A DNA stretch of 64,000 nucleotides from Paraburkholderia dioscoreae. Lineage in GTDB: Bacteria; Pseudomonadota; Gammaproteobacteria; Burkholderiales; Burkholderiaceae. Under the pieces are notes generated by a model. It made no database searches. It saw only the letters and a list, made by a program, of their open reading frames with translations, and was not told the origin of the DNA. Made by a program: the position numbers and the translations under genes. The stretch is taken from assembly GCF_902459535.1 (NCBI RefSeq), contig NZ_LR699553.1, positions 2,046,001-2,110,000 of the forward strand, given 5' to 3'. This document shows, piece after piece, positions 22,472-33,417 of the stretch; within the stretch, counting starts at the first letter, position 1, and every line of letters starts with the position of its first letter.

Positions 22472-23931
22472 AGCGTGTCTTTACACTGACGGGCTGGTGT
22501 TGTGCGATCGTGGCGGCGTGGACTTGCGCGTCGGCGGTCGCGGCTGATGATTTCGCACAGCGTTTTGCGCTTCAACTCGACGAGGGCGCCGCGTATTACA
22601 GCGTGACGTTGCTGGCGGCCGTCTATGCGGCGAGCCAGCGCGGCGATCTCGGCGACGTGCGCATTCTCAACGGTGCGGGCGAATCGCTGCCGTACTCGCT
22701 CGACGTGCCGCGCGAGCCCGTTCGCACACCGCCCACGCTGCGTCCGGTGCACTGGTTTCCGTTGCCGCCCGCGGCCGCCAAAAGTGCCGGTGCGCCGCCC
22801 GGCGTAACGATCGCCGGCGACGGTTCGTTATCCGCGACCTCGGCGCCGCCGGCCCGCGCGCAACACGACACGGACCTGATCGATATCGGCAAGGTGTCGC
22901 AAACGAGTCGCGTCAGTGCATTGCTCGTGCACCTGCGTGACGACAACTACCAGGGGCGCGTGAGCGTCGAGGCGAGCGACGATTTGCGTCACTGGCAACC
23001 TGCGGGCGACGCGCAAGTCCTCAAGGTCAGCTACAACGGCAGCACGTTGAGTCAGGACCGGATCGAACTGGACGGCATGCGTGCGCGTTATCTGCGTTTG
23101 CGCTGGCTCGACGGCGCGCCGTATGTCGATTCGCTGGACATGGAGATGCAGGTCGTTGCCGCCGGGCCGACCCAGCGCACGGACCGGATGTGGCGCGAAG
23201 GTATCGTCGCGCACGCGGGGCTGAAACCGGGCGAGTATTTCTTCAACACCGGCGGCGCGTATCCCGTCGACCGGTTGCGGCTGAATCTGCCTCAGCCGAA
23301 TACCGTGGCGCTGGCCGTCGTCTATTCGCGTACGGGGCTGGAGGCGCCGTGGCGCGAAGTGGTGGGCGCGATGCTGTTCCGGCTGCACAACGGCGCGGTT
23401 GAGCAGAGCAATCCTTTGGTCGAATTGACGCCCGACACGGACCGTCAGTGGCGCGTGGTGGTCGACACGCGCAATGGCGGACTTGGCACCGGAACCTTGA
23501 CCCTTGCCGCGGGCTGGCGTCCTGCGATGCTGACTTTCGTCGTACACGGCGCCGCGCCGTTCACTTTAGCGGTGGGGAACGCGGCGACAGCGTCGGCGGC
23601 GGTGAGCCGCGACAATCTGCTGATGGGCGCTTCAGCGGTGGCCGCGACGGCGCGGCTGGGTGACGCGCTGTCGCCCGCGCAGGCAGCAAGTGCGCAGGCT
23701 GCGAGTCACGGCCAGGATGCAACGCGCCGGTATTGGCTGTGGGCGGCGCTGCTGCTGGCTGTCGGGTCGCTCGGGGCGATTGCGTGGCGGCTCGCGCATC
23801 GTATCCAGCGTCCGGCGGGCATTGCATCAGATGGCGTGCCGGGCGGCGCTGCAGGGGCTGCGGCAGCGAGCGCGGCGACCCCCCATCCCGGTGCGGGCGA
23901 CGCTAACGGGCAAGGCGGCGGCAACAGCTGA
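22468..23931 (+). CDS. DUF3999 family envelope protein
   Basis: A 487-residue protein of the DUF3999 family, role unknown. A signal peptide (GWCCAIVAAWTCASAVAADD) is followed by a large beta-rich periplasmic part with F5/8-type features (VSVEASDDLRHWQPAGDAQ, RYLRLRWLDGAPYVDSLDM, NTGGAYPVDRLRLNLPQPNT), one C-terminal membrane helix (about 420-440, YWLWAALLLAVGSLGAIAW) and a low-complexity Gly/Ala tail. DUF3999 partners with DUF2339, and that neighbour is a pseudogene here; the four-base overlap with its remnant shows the former operon. This gene may now lack its partner. Confidence 0.82.
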   Translation: MKRVFTLTGWCCAIVAAWTCASAVAADDFAQRFALQLDEGAAYYSVTLLAAVYAASQRGDLGDVRILNGAGESLPYSLDVPREPVRTPPTLRPVHWFPLPPAAAKSAGAPPGVTIAGDGSLSATSAPPARAQHDTDLIDIGKVSQTSRVSALLVHLRDDNYQGRVSVEASDDLRHWQPAGDAQVLKVSYNGSTLSQDRIELDGMRARYLRLRWLDGAPYVDSLDMEMQVVAAGPTQRTDRMWREGIVAHAGLKPGEYFFNTGGAYPVDRLRLNLPQPNTVALAVVYSRTGLEAPWREVVGAMLFRLHNGAVEQSNPLVELTPDTDRQWRVVVDTRNGGLGTGTLTLAAGWRPAMLTFVVHGAAPFTLAVGNAATASAAVSRDNLLMGASAVAATARLGDALSPAQAASAQAASHGQDATRRYWLWAALLLAVGSLGAIAWRLAHRIQRPAGIASDGVPGGAAGAAAASAATPHPGAGDANGQGGGNS

Positions 23932-23958
23932 GCCCAGCGCCCGCATACGGCGCGCAGG

Positions 23959-24408
23959 TCACTCCTCGCGCGCCGTCATCGTGCCGATGATCTTGTCGAG
24001 CGCGTGGCCGAAGGCCAATTGCTCCTGTTCGTCGAGACAGTCGAACATGTCGCCGTTCCACTTGCGCGCGATCGGCATGACCTTGCGATACAACGCGCGG
24101 CCCTCCGCAGTGAGAGAGACCAGCACGACGCGGCCGTCTTCGGCGCTTGCCTCGCGCTTCACGAGCCCTTGCCTGATCAACGCTTCGGCGGCGCGGCTTG
24201 CCTGGCTTTTGTCGAGATTGGCATGCTTTGCCAGTTCCATGATCGAGAACGGCCCGAACGATCCCACCGACGCAATCACCCTTGCCTCGGGCAAGGTCAC
24301 GCCGAGCTTGTCCTGATAGCGTTCGCTGATGCCGCGCTCGGCGAGTTTGTTGAGAACATGCAGACGGTACGTGAGGAATTGTTCGAGCCCGGCTTTGGGT
24401 GCCTTCAT
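23959..24408 (-). CDS. MarR family transcriptional regulator
   Basis: A 149-residue winged-helix repressor. Helix-turn-helix: TLPEARVIASVGSFGPFSIMELAKHANLDKSQASRAAEALI, then the wing GLVKREASAEDGRVVLVSLT, flanked by dimerisation helices. ATG at 24408 is used (MKAPKAGLEQFLTYRLHVLN); longer frames give no family sequence. It is 62 bp downstream of the glycerate kinase stop on the same strand. Ligand and targets are unknown; local genes are the first candidates. Confidence 0.87.
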   Translation of the reverse strand: MKAPKAGLEQFLTYRLHVLNKLAERGISERYQDKLGVTLPEARVIASVGSFGPFSIMELAKHANLDKSQASRAAEALIRQGLVKREASAEDGRVVLVSLTAEGRALYRKVMPIARKWNGDMFDCLDEQEQLAFGHALDKIIGTMTAREE

Positions 24409-24470
24409 GGTCTTCCCGTAGTGAGTGAGCGGTCGCGGCGCTGTGATTGTTGCCGCAACCGTTCCGCCGG

Positions 24471-25616
24471 TCAACGCGTGCCGTACTTCAGGCGCGTCAA
24501 CTGTTCGGCTTCGTCCGCCAGCAGGCGCGCCGCGTCGCGAATCGCGACTTCGAGCGTGATCGGCCCGGGCGCCGGCGAGAAGCAACCGCTGAAATGTTCG
24601 GCAAGGCGCGGCAAGGCGGCGGAGTCGACCGCGCCCGAGAGCAGCGTGGCCGGCACGCCCGCTGCCTGCGCGTGGCGGCAGGCGATGAAGGGCGCCTTGC
24701 CATGCAGCGTTTGCACGTCCGAACGGCCTTCGCCGGTGATCAGCCAATCCGCGCCTTCGAGCGCGGCGTCCAGACCGATTTGCCGCGCGACGGTTTCCGC
24801 ACCCGGTTCGAACTGCGCGCCGAGCATATGCAGCGCGAAACCGAGGCCGCCGGCCGCGCCCGCGCCGGGTTGGTCACGCGCGGTGCGGCCGAGCGCCGGC
24901 TCGAGCAGATCGGCAAAGCGGGCGAGCGCCGCGTCGATCGAGGCAAGCTGCTCAGGTTTCACGCCCTTTTGCGGGCCGAACACCGCGGTTGCGCCGTGAT
25001 CGCCGGTGAGCGGGTTGTCCACGTCCGACATGCCGACGAACTGCGTGTCCGCAAGGCGCGCGTCGAGTTGCGACACGTCTACCCGCGCGAGACGCGCGAG
25101 TTGTTCAGGCGTGGCGTCGAGTTCCTTGTCCTGCGCGTCGAACAGCTTGAGGCCGAGGCCAGCGAGCAGGCCCGCGCCGCCGTCGTTCGTGCTGCTGCCG
25201 CCGAGCGCGACGAAAAAGCGCCGCACGCCGGCGTCCATCAGCGTGCGAATCGCTTCGCCCATGCCGCGTGTGCTGCGCGCCTCGACGGGTACGCCCATTC
25301 CCACCGGGTCCGTAATGCCGACGATCTCCGCCGTTTCGATGATCGCGCTGCCGTCGGCAAGGAGCCCGGTGAGCGCTTCGCGCACCGGACCCGCCGCGCC
25401 GCGCACGCTCAGCTTGCGGCGTTCGCCGCCGCTCGTGAGCATGGCGTGGAGCGTGCCTTCGCCGCCGTCGGCCATCGGGCAGATGCGCACGCTCGCATCG
25501 GGACGGGCGCGCAGGATGCCCGCTGCGACCGCCTGGGCGACCTGTTCCGCGCTAAGCGAGCCTTTGAAGGAATCTGGAGCGATGACGACGACGGGCGAGG
25601 ACGGCGAATTCGGCAT
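24471..25616 (-). CDS. Glycerate kinase (GlxK/GarK type)
   Basis: A 381-residue kinase of glycerate kinase family 1, phosphorylating D-glycerate (2-phosphoglycerate product in this family) and feeding glyoxylate or sugar-acid carbon into glycolysis. Landmarks: VVVIAPDSFKGSLSAEQVA, ICPMADGGEGTLHAM, FVALGGSSTNDGGAGLLAGLG, SDVDNPLTGDHGATAVFGPQKG, GAAGGLGFALHMLGA, LITGEGRSDVQTLHGKAP. Length is typical. The MarR gene follows on the same strand and might regulate it. Confidence 0.9.
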   Translation of the reverse strand: MPNSPSSPVVVIAPDSFKGSLSAEQVAQAVAAGILRARPDASVRICPMADGGEGTLHAMLTSGGERRKLSVRGAAGPVREALTGLLADGSAIIETAEIVGITDPVGMGVPVEARSTRGMGEAIRTLMDAGVRRFFVALGGSSTNDGGAGLLAGLGLKLFDAQDKELDATPEQLARLARVDVSQLDARLADTQFVGMSDVDNPLTGDHGATAVFGPQKGVKPEQLASIDAALARFADLLEPALGRTARDQPGAGAAGGLGFALHMLGAQFEPGAETVARQIGLDAALEGADWLITGEGRSDVQTLHGKAPFIACRHAQAAGVPATLLSGAVDSAALPRLAEHFSGCFSPAPGPITLEVAIRDAARLLADEAEQLTRLKYGTR

Positions 25617-26176
25617 GGTGTCTCTGAATGGTTGGAGTCGTTGCGAGGGCCGGTGAAACGACGGGATGCGGGCGCAGCCCCGAGCGCGTCCATTAGCTTA
25701 TCAGCATGGGCGCGCCGACTGAATATGTCGAATGGCATAGCGGGCATGGCCGGCGGCGGCGCGTTCCCGCGTGGCGCATGCGCCTGCTGGCGCCGGATGA
25801 CCGCCGGATGACCGCGGTGAAACGGCCGCAAAGCATTCGGACTGTATGCGTAAGCGGGCGGCGCAATCTCGTAAGCGGCATGGCCGCGATTGCGCCGGAG
25901 AAGGGCGGAAACGGCGCCGAAACAGCTCGGAAAGCGCCTGGAATCCGATCAAAACCCTGAGAAAAACGCGCGCATTCATCGAATCCCGGCTAGCCGCGCA
26001 AATAGTTTGCTAAAATATTCGGCTCTTTGGACCCAACCGTGCTGCCGGCGGCCTGCAAGCCCGCGGCGCAGGCGCGCAATCGATGCTAAAGACGTGATCG
26101 CGACATCGCGCAACATCGGAAAGCGGCACGGAGAAGATAACTGATTCGCTCGAATAATTTTAGGACGATTGAAGCC
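25617..26176. other. Intergenic region before tig
   Basis: 560 bp between the divergent glycerate kinase and tig genes. Short ORFs here have no protein-like composition and no ribosome-binding site. The last 200 bp hold an AT-richer patch (TTTGCTAAAATATTCGG near 26007-26023) that may belong to the tig promoter; no convincing -35 was found. Confidence 0.5.
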
Positions 26177-27523
26177 ATGGCTAACGTTGTTGAAAACCTC
26201 GGCAAGCTCGAACGCCGCGTCACGATTTCCCTGCCGAAGGACGCCGTGCAGAAGGAAGTGGACTCGCGTATCCGTCAACTCGCGAAGAACGTGCGCATGC
26301 CGGGTTTCCGCCCGGGCAAGGTGCCGCTCAAGATGGTGACGCAACAGTATTCGGGCCAGGTGGAAGCAGAAGTGCTGAGCGACAAGGTCGGCAAGGAATT
26401 CTTCGACATCAGCCGCGCCGAAAACCTGCGCGTCGCCGGTCAGCCGAGCTTCGCGCCGAAGACCGACGCCGTTGAAGGCGACTACGCGTTCGACGCGACG
26501 TTCGAGGTGTATCCGGAAGTGAAGCTGGGCGACGTCGCCACCGCAGAAATCGAGCGCACCACGACCACCATCAGCGAAGCGGAAATCGACCGCACGCTGG
26601 ACATCCTGCGCAAGCAGCGCGTGCACTTCCACGCTCGCGGCGAAGCCGGCGAGCACGGTGACGGCGGCGGCGACACGGCAGCGAAAGAAGGCGATCGCGT
26701 GACGGTCGACTTCGTCGGCAAGATCGAAGGTGATGTGTTCCAGGGTGGCAGCGCGGACGACTTCGCGTTCGTGCTGGGCGAAGGCCGTATGCTGCCGGAA
26801 TTCGAGAAGGCGGCCACGGGCTTGAAGGTCGGCGAGTCGAAGGAATTCGATCTGGCATTCCCCGAGGACTATCACGGCAAGGAAGTCGCCGGCAAGACCG
26901 CGCAATTCACGATCACGATGAAGAAGATCGAGTGGCCGCACCTGCCGGAAATCGACGCTGAATTCGCGAAGTCGCTCGGCATCGAAGACGGTGACCTGAC
27001 CAAGATGCGCGCTGAGATCAAAGACAATCTCGAACGCGAAGCAAAGCGCCGCACGCAAGCCATCGTCAAGAACCAGGTGATGGACGCGCTCCTGAAGATT
27101 TCCGAACTGGACGTGCCGAACGCACTGATCGAACAGGACCAGGAACGCCTCGTTGCGATGGCGCGTCAGGATCTGGAGCAACGCGGCGTGCCGAACGCCA
27201 AAGACGCACCGATCCCGGCTGCCATGTTCAAGGAACAGGCTGAGCGCCGTGTGAAGCTGGGCCTCGTGCTGGCCGAACTGGTGAAGGCCAATGAACTGCA
27301 GGCGAAGCCGGAGCAGATTCGTGCCGAAGTGGACGAATTCGCGAAAAGCTATGAAGACCCGAAGGAAGTCGTCCGCTGGTATTATTCCAATCAGCAACGC
27401 CTTGCCGAAATGGAAGCGTACGTGGTTGAAGCCAACGTCGTCGAATTCGTGCTCAGCAAGGCCAAGGTGACGGACAAGGAAGTAAGCTTCGAAGAACTGG
27501 CAAGCGCAACGGCGCAAGCGTAA
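26177..27523 (+). CDS. tig: Trigger factor, ribosome-associated chaperone
   Basis: A 448-residue prolyl isomerase/chaperone bound at the ribosome exit tunnel. N-terminal ribosome-binding domain with the signature GFRPGKVPLKMV (about 45-56), a central FKBP-type PPIase domain (about 170-255, GDRVTVDFVGKIEGDVFQGG, EDYHGKEVAGKTAQFTITMK) and a long helical C-terminal substrate cradle. A Gly/Asp-rich insert (GEAGEHGDGGGDTAAKEG) precedes the FKBP domain. First gene of the tig-clpP-clpX-lon block, with its own terminator. Confidence 0.97.
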   Translation: MANVVENLGKLERRVTISLPKDAVQKEVDSRIRQLAKNVRMPGFRPGKVPLKMVTQQYSGQVEAEVLSDKVGKEFFDISRAENLRVAGQPSFAPKTDAVEGDYAFDATFEVYPEVKLGDVATAEIERTTTTISEAEIDRTLDILRKQRVHFHARGEAGEHGDGGGDTAAKEGDRVTVDFVGKIEGDVFQGGSADDFAFVLGEGRMLPEFEKAATGLKVGESKEFDLAFPEDYHGKEVAGKTAQFTITMKKIEWPHLPEIDAEFAKSLGIEDGDLTKMRAEIKDNLEREAKRRTQAIVKNQVMDALLKISELDVPNALIEQDQERLVAMARQDLEQRGVPNAKDAPIPAAMFKEQAERRVKLGLVLAELVKANELQAKPEQIRAEVDEFAKSYEDPKEVVRWYYSNQQRLAEMEAYVVEANVVEFVLSKAKVTDKEVSFEELASATAQA

Positions 27524-27533
27524 GCGTCGCTGC

Positions 27534-27579
27534 AACGGCGTGCCGGCTGTCGGAGCGACGGCCCGCACGCCGTTTTTTT
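27534..27579 (+). terminator. Intrinsic terminator after tig
   Basis: AACGGCGTGC (27534-27543) pairs with GCACGCCGTT (27565-27574) around a loop with a small internal hairpin, followed by a T run to 27579. It separates tig from clpP, so clpP needs its own promoter. Confidence 0.85.
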
Positions 27580-27639
27580 GTGCTGTGAAAGTGTGTCGCG
27601 TAGTGCATGGTGTCGCGCACACGTCGCATTGGTCGCGCA

Positions 27640-27667
27640 CTTGAATAAGGGGCCGTCGACCACACCT
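27640..27667 (+). promoter_or_regulatory. Candidate sigma-32 promoter of clpP
   Basis: CTTGAAT, 13 bp, CCACACCT. The -35 differs in one base from the heat-shock consensus CTTGAAA and spacing is exactly 13; the -10 is a partial match to CCCCATNT. The element upstream of lon (29961) has the same geometry and a CCxCACCT -10, which strengthens both. Confidence 0.5.
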
Positions 27668-27712
27668 GTCTAGCATGTAATATTCAGAATATTTCAGACA
27701 AGGATCCATTGC

Positions 27713-28366
27713 ATGACCTTTCGCGCTCAAATGCTGGACACGTTGACCTCCCAGTCGTCGCGGGATCTCGAAGCGCAGGCGCTCGGACTGGTGCCGATCG
27801 TCGTGGAAACGAGCGGCCGGGGTGAGCGCTCGTATGACATTTATTCGCGTTTGCTGAAGGAACGCATTGTGTTCCTGGTCGGAGAAGTGAACGACCAGAC
27901 GGCCAATCTCGTTGTCGCGCAGATGCTGTTCCTCGAAAGCGAGAACCCGGACAAGGACATCAGCTTCTACATCAACAGCCCGGGCGGTTCGGTGTCCGCC
28001 GGCATGGCGATTTACGATACGATGCAGTTCATCAAGCCAGACGTCTCCACGCTGTGCATGGGCCTCGCGGCCAGCATGGGCGCGTTCTTGCTGGCAGCCG
28101 GCGCGAAGGGCAAGCGTTTTGCTCTGCCGAACTCGCGGGTGATGATTCACCAGCCGCTTGGCGGCGCGCGTGGTCAGGCGTCGGACATCGAAATTCAGGC
28201 GCGCGAAATCCTGTATTTGAAGGAACGGCTGAATCATCTGCTCGCGCATCACACCGGCCAACCGGTCGAGCGTATCGCTCGCGACACCGACCGCGACAAT
28301 TTCATGTCCGGCGACGACGCGCAAGCTTACGGTCTGGTTGACCAGGTGGCGCATAAGCGTCCTTGA
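27713..28366 (+). CDS. clpP: ATP-dependent Clp protease proteolytic subunit
   Basis: A 217-residue serine peptidase forming the 14-mer chamber that degrades proteins unfolded by ClpX or ClpA. Catalytic triad: S121 in GLAASMGAFLLAAG, H146 in RVMIHQP and probable D192 in IARDTDRDNF. YINSPGGSVSAGMAIYDTM is the classic family segment, and a short N-terminal propeptide is likely removed. clpX follows after 182 bp, the usual pairing. Confidence 0.97.
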   Translation: MTFRAQMLDTLTSQSSRDLEAQALGLVPIVVETSGRGERSYDIYSRLLKERIVFLVGEVNDQTANLVVAQMLFLESENPDKDISFYINSPGGSVSAGMAIYDTMQFIKPDVSTLCMGLAASMGAFLLAAGAKGKRFALPNSRVMIHQPLGGARGQASDIEIQAREILYLKERLNHLLAHHTGQPVERIARDTDRDNFMSGDDAQAYGLVDQVAHKRP

Positions 28367-28548
28367 TCTGGTGCGGCCTTGCCCCGAATTGGGGCGAGCC
28401 GTCAGCAGATCGATTGTGAAACAATCAAGACTCGTCCGAGCGCCTGCGGCAAACGCCGTCACCTTGGCTCAGCCCCTGCCGCGCCCAAACTGCGAGGCGG
28501 GGGCAAACGGCGTATCATGTTATTGAGTGTCCGGAGGCTCACACATCT

Positions 28549-29820
28549 ATGGCGGACAAGAAAGGTTCTAACAGCGAAAAGCTGTTGTATTGCTCGTTTT
28601 GCGGTAAGAGCCAGCATGAAGTTAAAAAACTGATTGCCGGCCCGTCGGTGTTCATCTGCGATGAATGTATCGACCTGTGCAACGAAATCATCCGCGATGA
28701 GGCTGCAGGTGCGGGCATTGAGGCGGGCTTGTCCAAGTCCGATCTGCCGAGTCCGCAGGAAATCCGTGAAATCCTCGACCAGTATGTGATCGGTCAGGAA
28801 CGCGCGAAGAAAATTCTCGCGGTGGCGGTGTACAACCACTACAAGCGCCTGAAGCATCTCGACAAGAAGGACGAGATCGAGCTGTCCAAGAGCAACATCC
28901 TGCTGATCGGCCCGACCGGTTCCGGCAAGACGTTGCTCGCGCAAACGCTCGCGCGTCTTCTGAACGTCCCGTTCGTGATTGCCGACGCAACCACGCTGAC
29001 GGAAGCCGGCTACGTCGGCGAAGACGTCGAGAACATCATTCAGAAGCTGCTGCAAAACTGCAATTATGAAGTCGACAAGGCTCAGCGCGGCATTGTCTAC
29101 ATCGACGAAATCGACAAGATCAGCCGCAAGTCCGACAACCCGTCTATCACTCGTGACGTTTCGGGTGAGGGCGTGCAACAGGCGTTGCTCAAGCTGGTCG
29201 AGGGTACGATGGCGTCGGTGCCGCCCCAGGGTGGCCGTAAGCACCCGAATCAGGACTTCATCCAGGTCGACACCACCAACATTCTGTTCATTTGCGGTGG
29301 CGCGTTCGACGGCCTCGAAAAGGTCATCGTCGATCGTACCGAGAAGACCGGTATTGGCTTTGGCGCAAGCGTGAAGAGCAAGCAGGACCGCGACGCCGGC
29401 GAAGTGCTGCGCGAAGTGGAGCCGGAAGATCTGATCAAGTTCGGCCTGATTCCCGAACTGATCGGCCGTCTGCCGGTGGTGGCCACGCTCGGCAAGCTCG
29501 ACGAAGTCGCGTTGATGAAAATTCTCGTCGAACCGAAGAATGCGCTGGTGAAGCAGTACCACAAGCTGTTCAATATGGAGCGCGTCGAGCTCGAAATTCG
29601 CCCGGCCGCGTTGCAGGCTGTCGCGCGTAAGGCAATTCGTCGCAAGACGGGTGCTCGTGGTTTGCGCTCCATCCTGGAACAGGCGTTGCTTGATGTGATG
29701 TACGACCTGCCGCAGATGAAAGGCGTTAGCAAGGTCATCATCGACGACAACGTTATTGACGGCGACGGCAAACCGCTACTGATCTACGAAGACGCGCCCA
29801 AGGTCGCGGGTTCGAACTGA
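28549..29820 (+). CDS. clpX: ATP-dependent unfoldase ClpX
   Basis: A 423-residue AAA+ unfoldase that feeds tagged substrates to ClpP. N-terminal zinc-binding domain with four Cys (CSFCGKSQ and CDECIDLC). Walker A GPTGSGKT, Walker B IVYIDEIDKI, sensor regions, and the IGF loop (TGIGFGASV) that docks on ClpP are all visible. Length matches the family. Ends at a strong terminator. Confidence 0.97.
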   Translation: MADKKGSNSEKLLYCSFCGKSQHEVKKLIAGPSVFICDECIDLCNEIIRDEAAGAGIEAGLSKSDLPSPQEIREILDQYVIGQERAKKILAVAVYNHYKRLKHLDKKDEIELSKSNILLIGPTGSGKTLLAQTLARLLNVPFVIADATTLTEAGYVGEDVENIIQKLLQNCNYEVDKAQRGIVYIDEIDKISRKSDNPSITRDVSGEGVQQALLKLVEGTMASVPPQGGRKHPNQDFIQVDTTNILFICGGAFDGLEKVIVDRTEKTGIGFGASVKSKQDRDAGEVLREVEPEDLIKFGLIPELIGRLPVVATLGKLDEVALMKILVEPKNALVKQYHKLFNMERVELEIRPAALQAVARKAIRRKTGARGLRSILEQALLDVMYDLPQMKGVSKVIIDDNVIDGDGKPLLIYEDAPKVAGSN

Positions 29821-29840
29821 TCGGCTTTCGGGTTCTTGCA

Positions 29841-29876
29841 AAAAAAGCCGTTCATGGCAACGTGAACGGCTTTTTT
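29841..29876 (+). terminator. Intrinsic terminator after clpX
   Basis: A-rich stem AAAAAAGCCGTTCA with an 8-nt loop and TGAACGGCTTTTTT, 20 bp after the clpX stop. The A tract makes it potentially bidirectional. Confidence 0.92.
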
Positions 29877-29912
29877 CGTTTATCGTGTGGTCAGGATGGT
29901 TGTTTTCACTAT

Positions 29913-29942
29913 GGAGTCACTGAACCTTCGGAGTCACTGAAC
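29913..29942 (+). repeat. Tandem 13-bp direct repeat upstream of lon
   Basis: GGAGTCACTGAAC at 29913-29925 and again at 29930-29942 (period 17 bp), 19 bp before the candidate heat-shock promoter of lon. It may be an activator site or a simple local duplication. Confidence 0.6.
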
Positions 29943-29960
29943 TTTTCCCACACGCGGAGG

Positions 29961-29988
29961 CTTGCAATCTTTTCTGCTGGCCTCACCT
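29961..29988 (+). promoter_or_regulatory. Candidate sigma-32 promoter of lon
   Basis: CTTGCAA (29961-29967), 13 bp, CCTCACCT (29981-29988), about 35 bp before the lon ATG. It matches the heat-shock -35 in six of seven positions with the right spacing. Lon is heat-shock controlled in E. coli and other proteobacteria. Confidence 0.55.
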
Positions 29989-30023
29989 ATCGAACGAACT
30001 GATTCCACTCATGGGGAAATGAA

Positions 30024-32447
<2,424 letters not shown>

Positions 32448-32479
32448 GACGGTCAGCAACGAAGCTGTTTGCTGCACAG

Positions 32480-32508
32480 AACCCGCGGTCCACGGCCGCG
32501 GGTTTTTT
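32480..32508 (+). terminator. Intrinsic terminator after lon
   Basis: AACCCGCGG, loop, CCGCGGGTT followed by T residues, 33 bp after the lon stop. Confidence 0.9.
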
Positions 32509-32669
32509 CTTGTCCGCTCGATCTCCGCAAAGCGTCCGCGAGACACGTTTCCCACCTATTGAGCAAAGCCGCAGCGCGTGCGCCGATTGGTTGCATGCAC
32601 ACCGATATACAGCAACATCCGGTTATAGGAAGCCCCCTCCAAAACCGCCCGACTCAGGCTCAACCCCGC

Positions 32670-32698
32670 TTGACACAAGGGTTTCGGCCAATTCTAAT
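32670..32698 (+). promoter_or_regulatory. Sigma-70 promoter of hupB
   Basis: TTGACA (32670-32675), 17 bp, TCTAAT (32693-32698): 11 of 12 consensus positions at ideal spacing, about 90 bp before the hupB ATG. The stretch 32509-32669 between the lon terminator and this promoter shows no gene. Confidence 0.8.
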
Positions 32699-32786
32699 GG
32701 GTGCGCCCGGCGTTGCCCGCCGGCCGTGTGATGCCAGGCGCTACAGAGCGCCGTCACGATTGCCATAAACATTCTCGGGGGTTGGA

Positions 32787-33059
32787 ATGAACAAGACGGA
32801 ATTGATCGATCACATTGCACAGCAAGCCGACATTTCGAAGGCAGCGGCAGGCCGTGCACTCGACGCTGTGATCGGTGGTGTCAAAGGCACGTTGAAGCAG
32901 GGCGGTTCGGTGACGTTGGTCGGTTTCGGCACGTTCGCGGTGGGCAAGCGTACCGCGCGCACCGGGCGCAATCCGCGCACCGGTGCCGCCATCAAGATCA
33001 AGGCGGCCAAGGTTCCCAAATTTAGGCCTGGCAAAGCTCTGAAGGATGCGCTAAACTAA
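32787..33059 (+). CDS. hupB: DNA-binding protein HU-beta
   Basis: A 90-residue nucleoid protein of the HU family that binds and bends DNA without strict sequence preference. MNKTELIDHIAQQADISKAAAGRALDA is the helical dimerisation part; VTLVGFGTFAVGKRTARTGRNPRTGAAIKI contains the Pro-tipped DNA-binding arm. A GGGG ribosome-binding site precedes ATG. Its position after lon is conserved in many proteobacteria. Confidence 0.97.
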   Translation: MNKTELIDHIAQQADISKAAAGRALDAVIGGVKGTLKQGGSVTLVGFGTFAVGKRTARTGRNPRTGAAIKIKAAKVPKFRPGKALKDALN

Positions 33060-33064
33060 TGGGC

Positions 33065-33095
33065 TTGCTGCTTGAGGAATATCGATTGGTAGAAT
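33065..33095 (+). promoter_or_regulatory. Possible promoter of the tRNA-Val/tRNA-Asp pair
   Basis: TTGCTG (33065-33070), 19 bp, TAGAAT (33090-33095), 37 bp before tRNA-Val. The -10 is good and the spacing long. Read-through from hupB is an alternative, as no terminator is seen between hupB and the tRNA genes. Confidence 0.35.
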
Positions 33096-33131
33096 CAGGC
33101 AGCGGAGCCGGAGCAGGCTGAATCATGAAAC

Positions 33132-33207
33132 GGGTGCTTAGCTCAGTTGGTAGAGCGGCGCCCTTACAAGGCGTAGGTCGGGAGTTCGAGCCTCTCAGCA
33201 CCCACCA
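33132..33207 (+). tRNA. tRNA-Val (anticodon UAC)
   Basis: 76 nt with CCA. Acceptor GGGTGCT/AGCACCC, D arm TAGCTCAGTTGGTAGAGC, anticodon loop CTTACAA giving TAC, T arm GGGAGTTCGAGCCTCTC. Clean cloverleaf. Confidence 0.96.
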
Positions 33208-33254
33208 GTTTCAGATTTGGCTGAATGCTCTAGCGCAGTTTCATTGCAGTATAA

Positions 33255-33331
33255 GGAGTGGTAGTTCAGTCGGTTAGAATACCGGCCTGTCACGCCGGGG
33301 GTCGCGGGTTCGAGTCCCGTCCACTCCGCCA
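33255..33331 (+). tRNA. tRNA-Asp (anticodon GUC)
   Basis: 77 nt with CCA. Acceptor GGAGTGG/CCACTCC, D arm TAGTTCAGTCGGTTAGAATA, anticodon loop with GTC (CCTGTCACGCC), T arm CGGGTTCGAGTCCCG. It follows tRNA-Val by 47 bp and shares its terminator. Confidence 0.96.
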
Positions 33332-33340
33332 GTATCCTCG

Positions 33341-33367
33341 AAAGGCGAACTCCGGTTCGCCTTTTTT
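33341..33367 (+). terminator. Terminator of the tRNA pair
   Basis: AAAGGCGAAC, loop TCCG, GTTCGCCTTTTTT: strong hairpin with T run, 9 bp after tRNA-Asp. Confidence 0.92.
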
Positions 33368-33417
33368 GTTGCCCGCTGTTGTAAGATCGGGCGTTCTGTT
33401 TTTGGCACTCCTCACGC

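Noticed and set aside
25976..28462. 828-codon open frame antisense to tig and clpP
   Set aside because: Shadow of GC-biased codon use. It opposes two clearly conserved genes and has low-complexity Arg/His/Leu composition with no domain.
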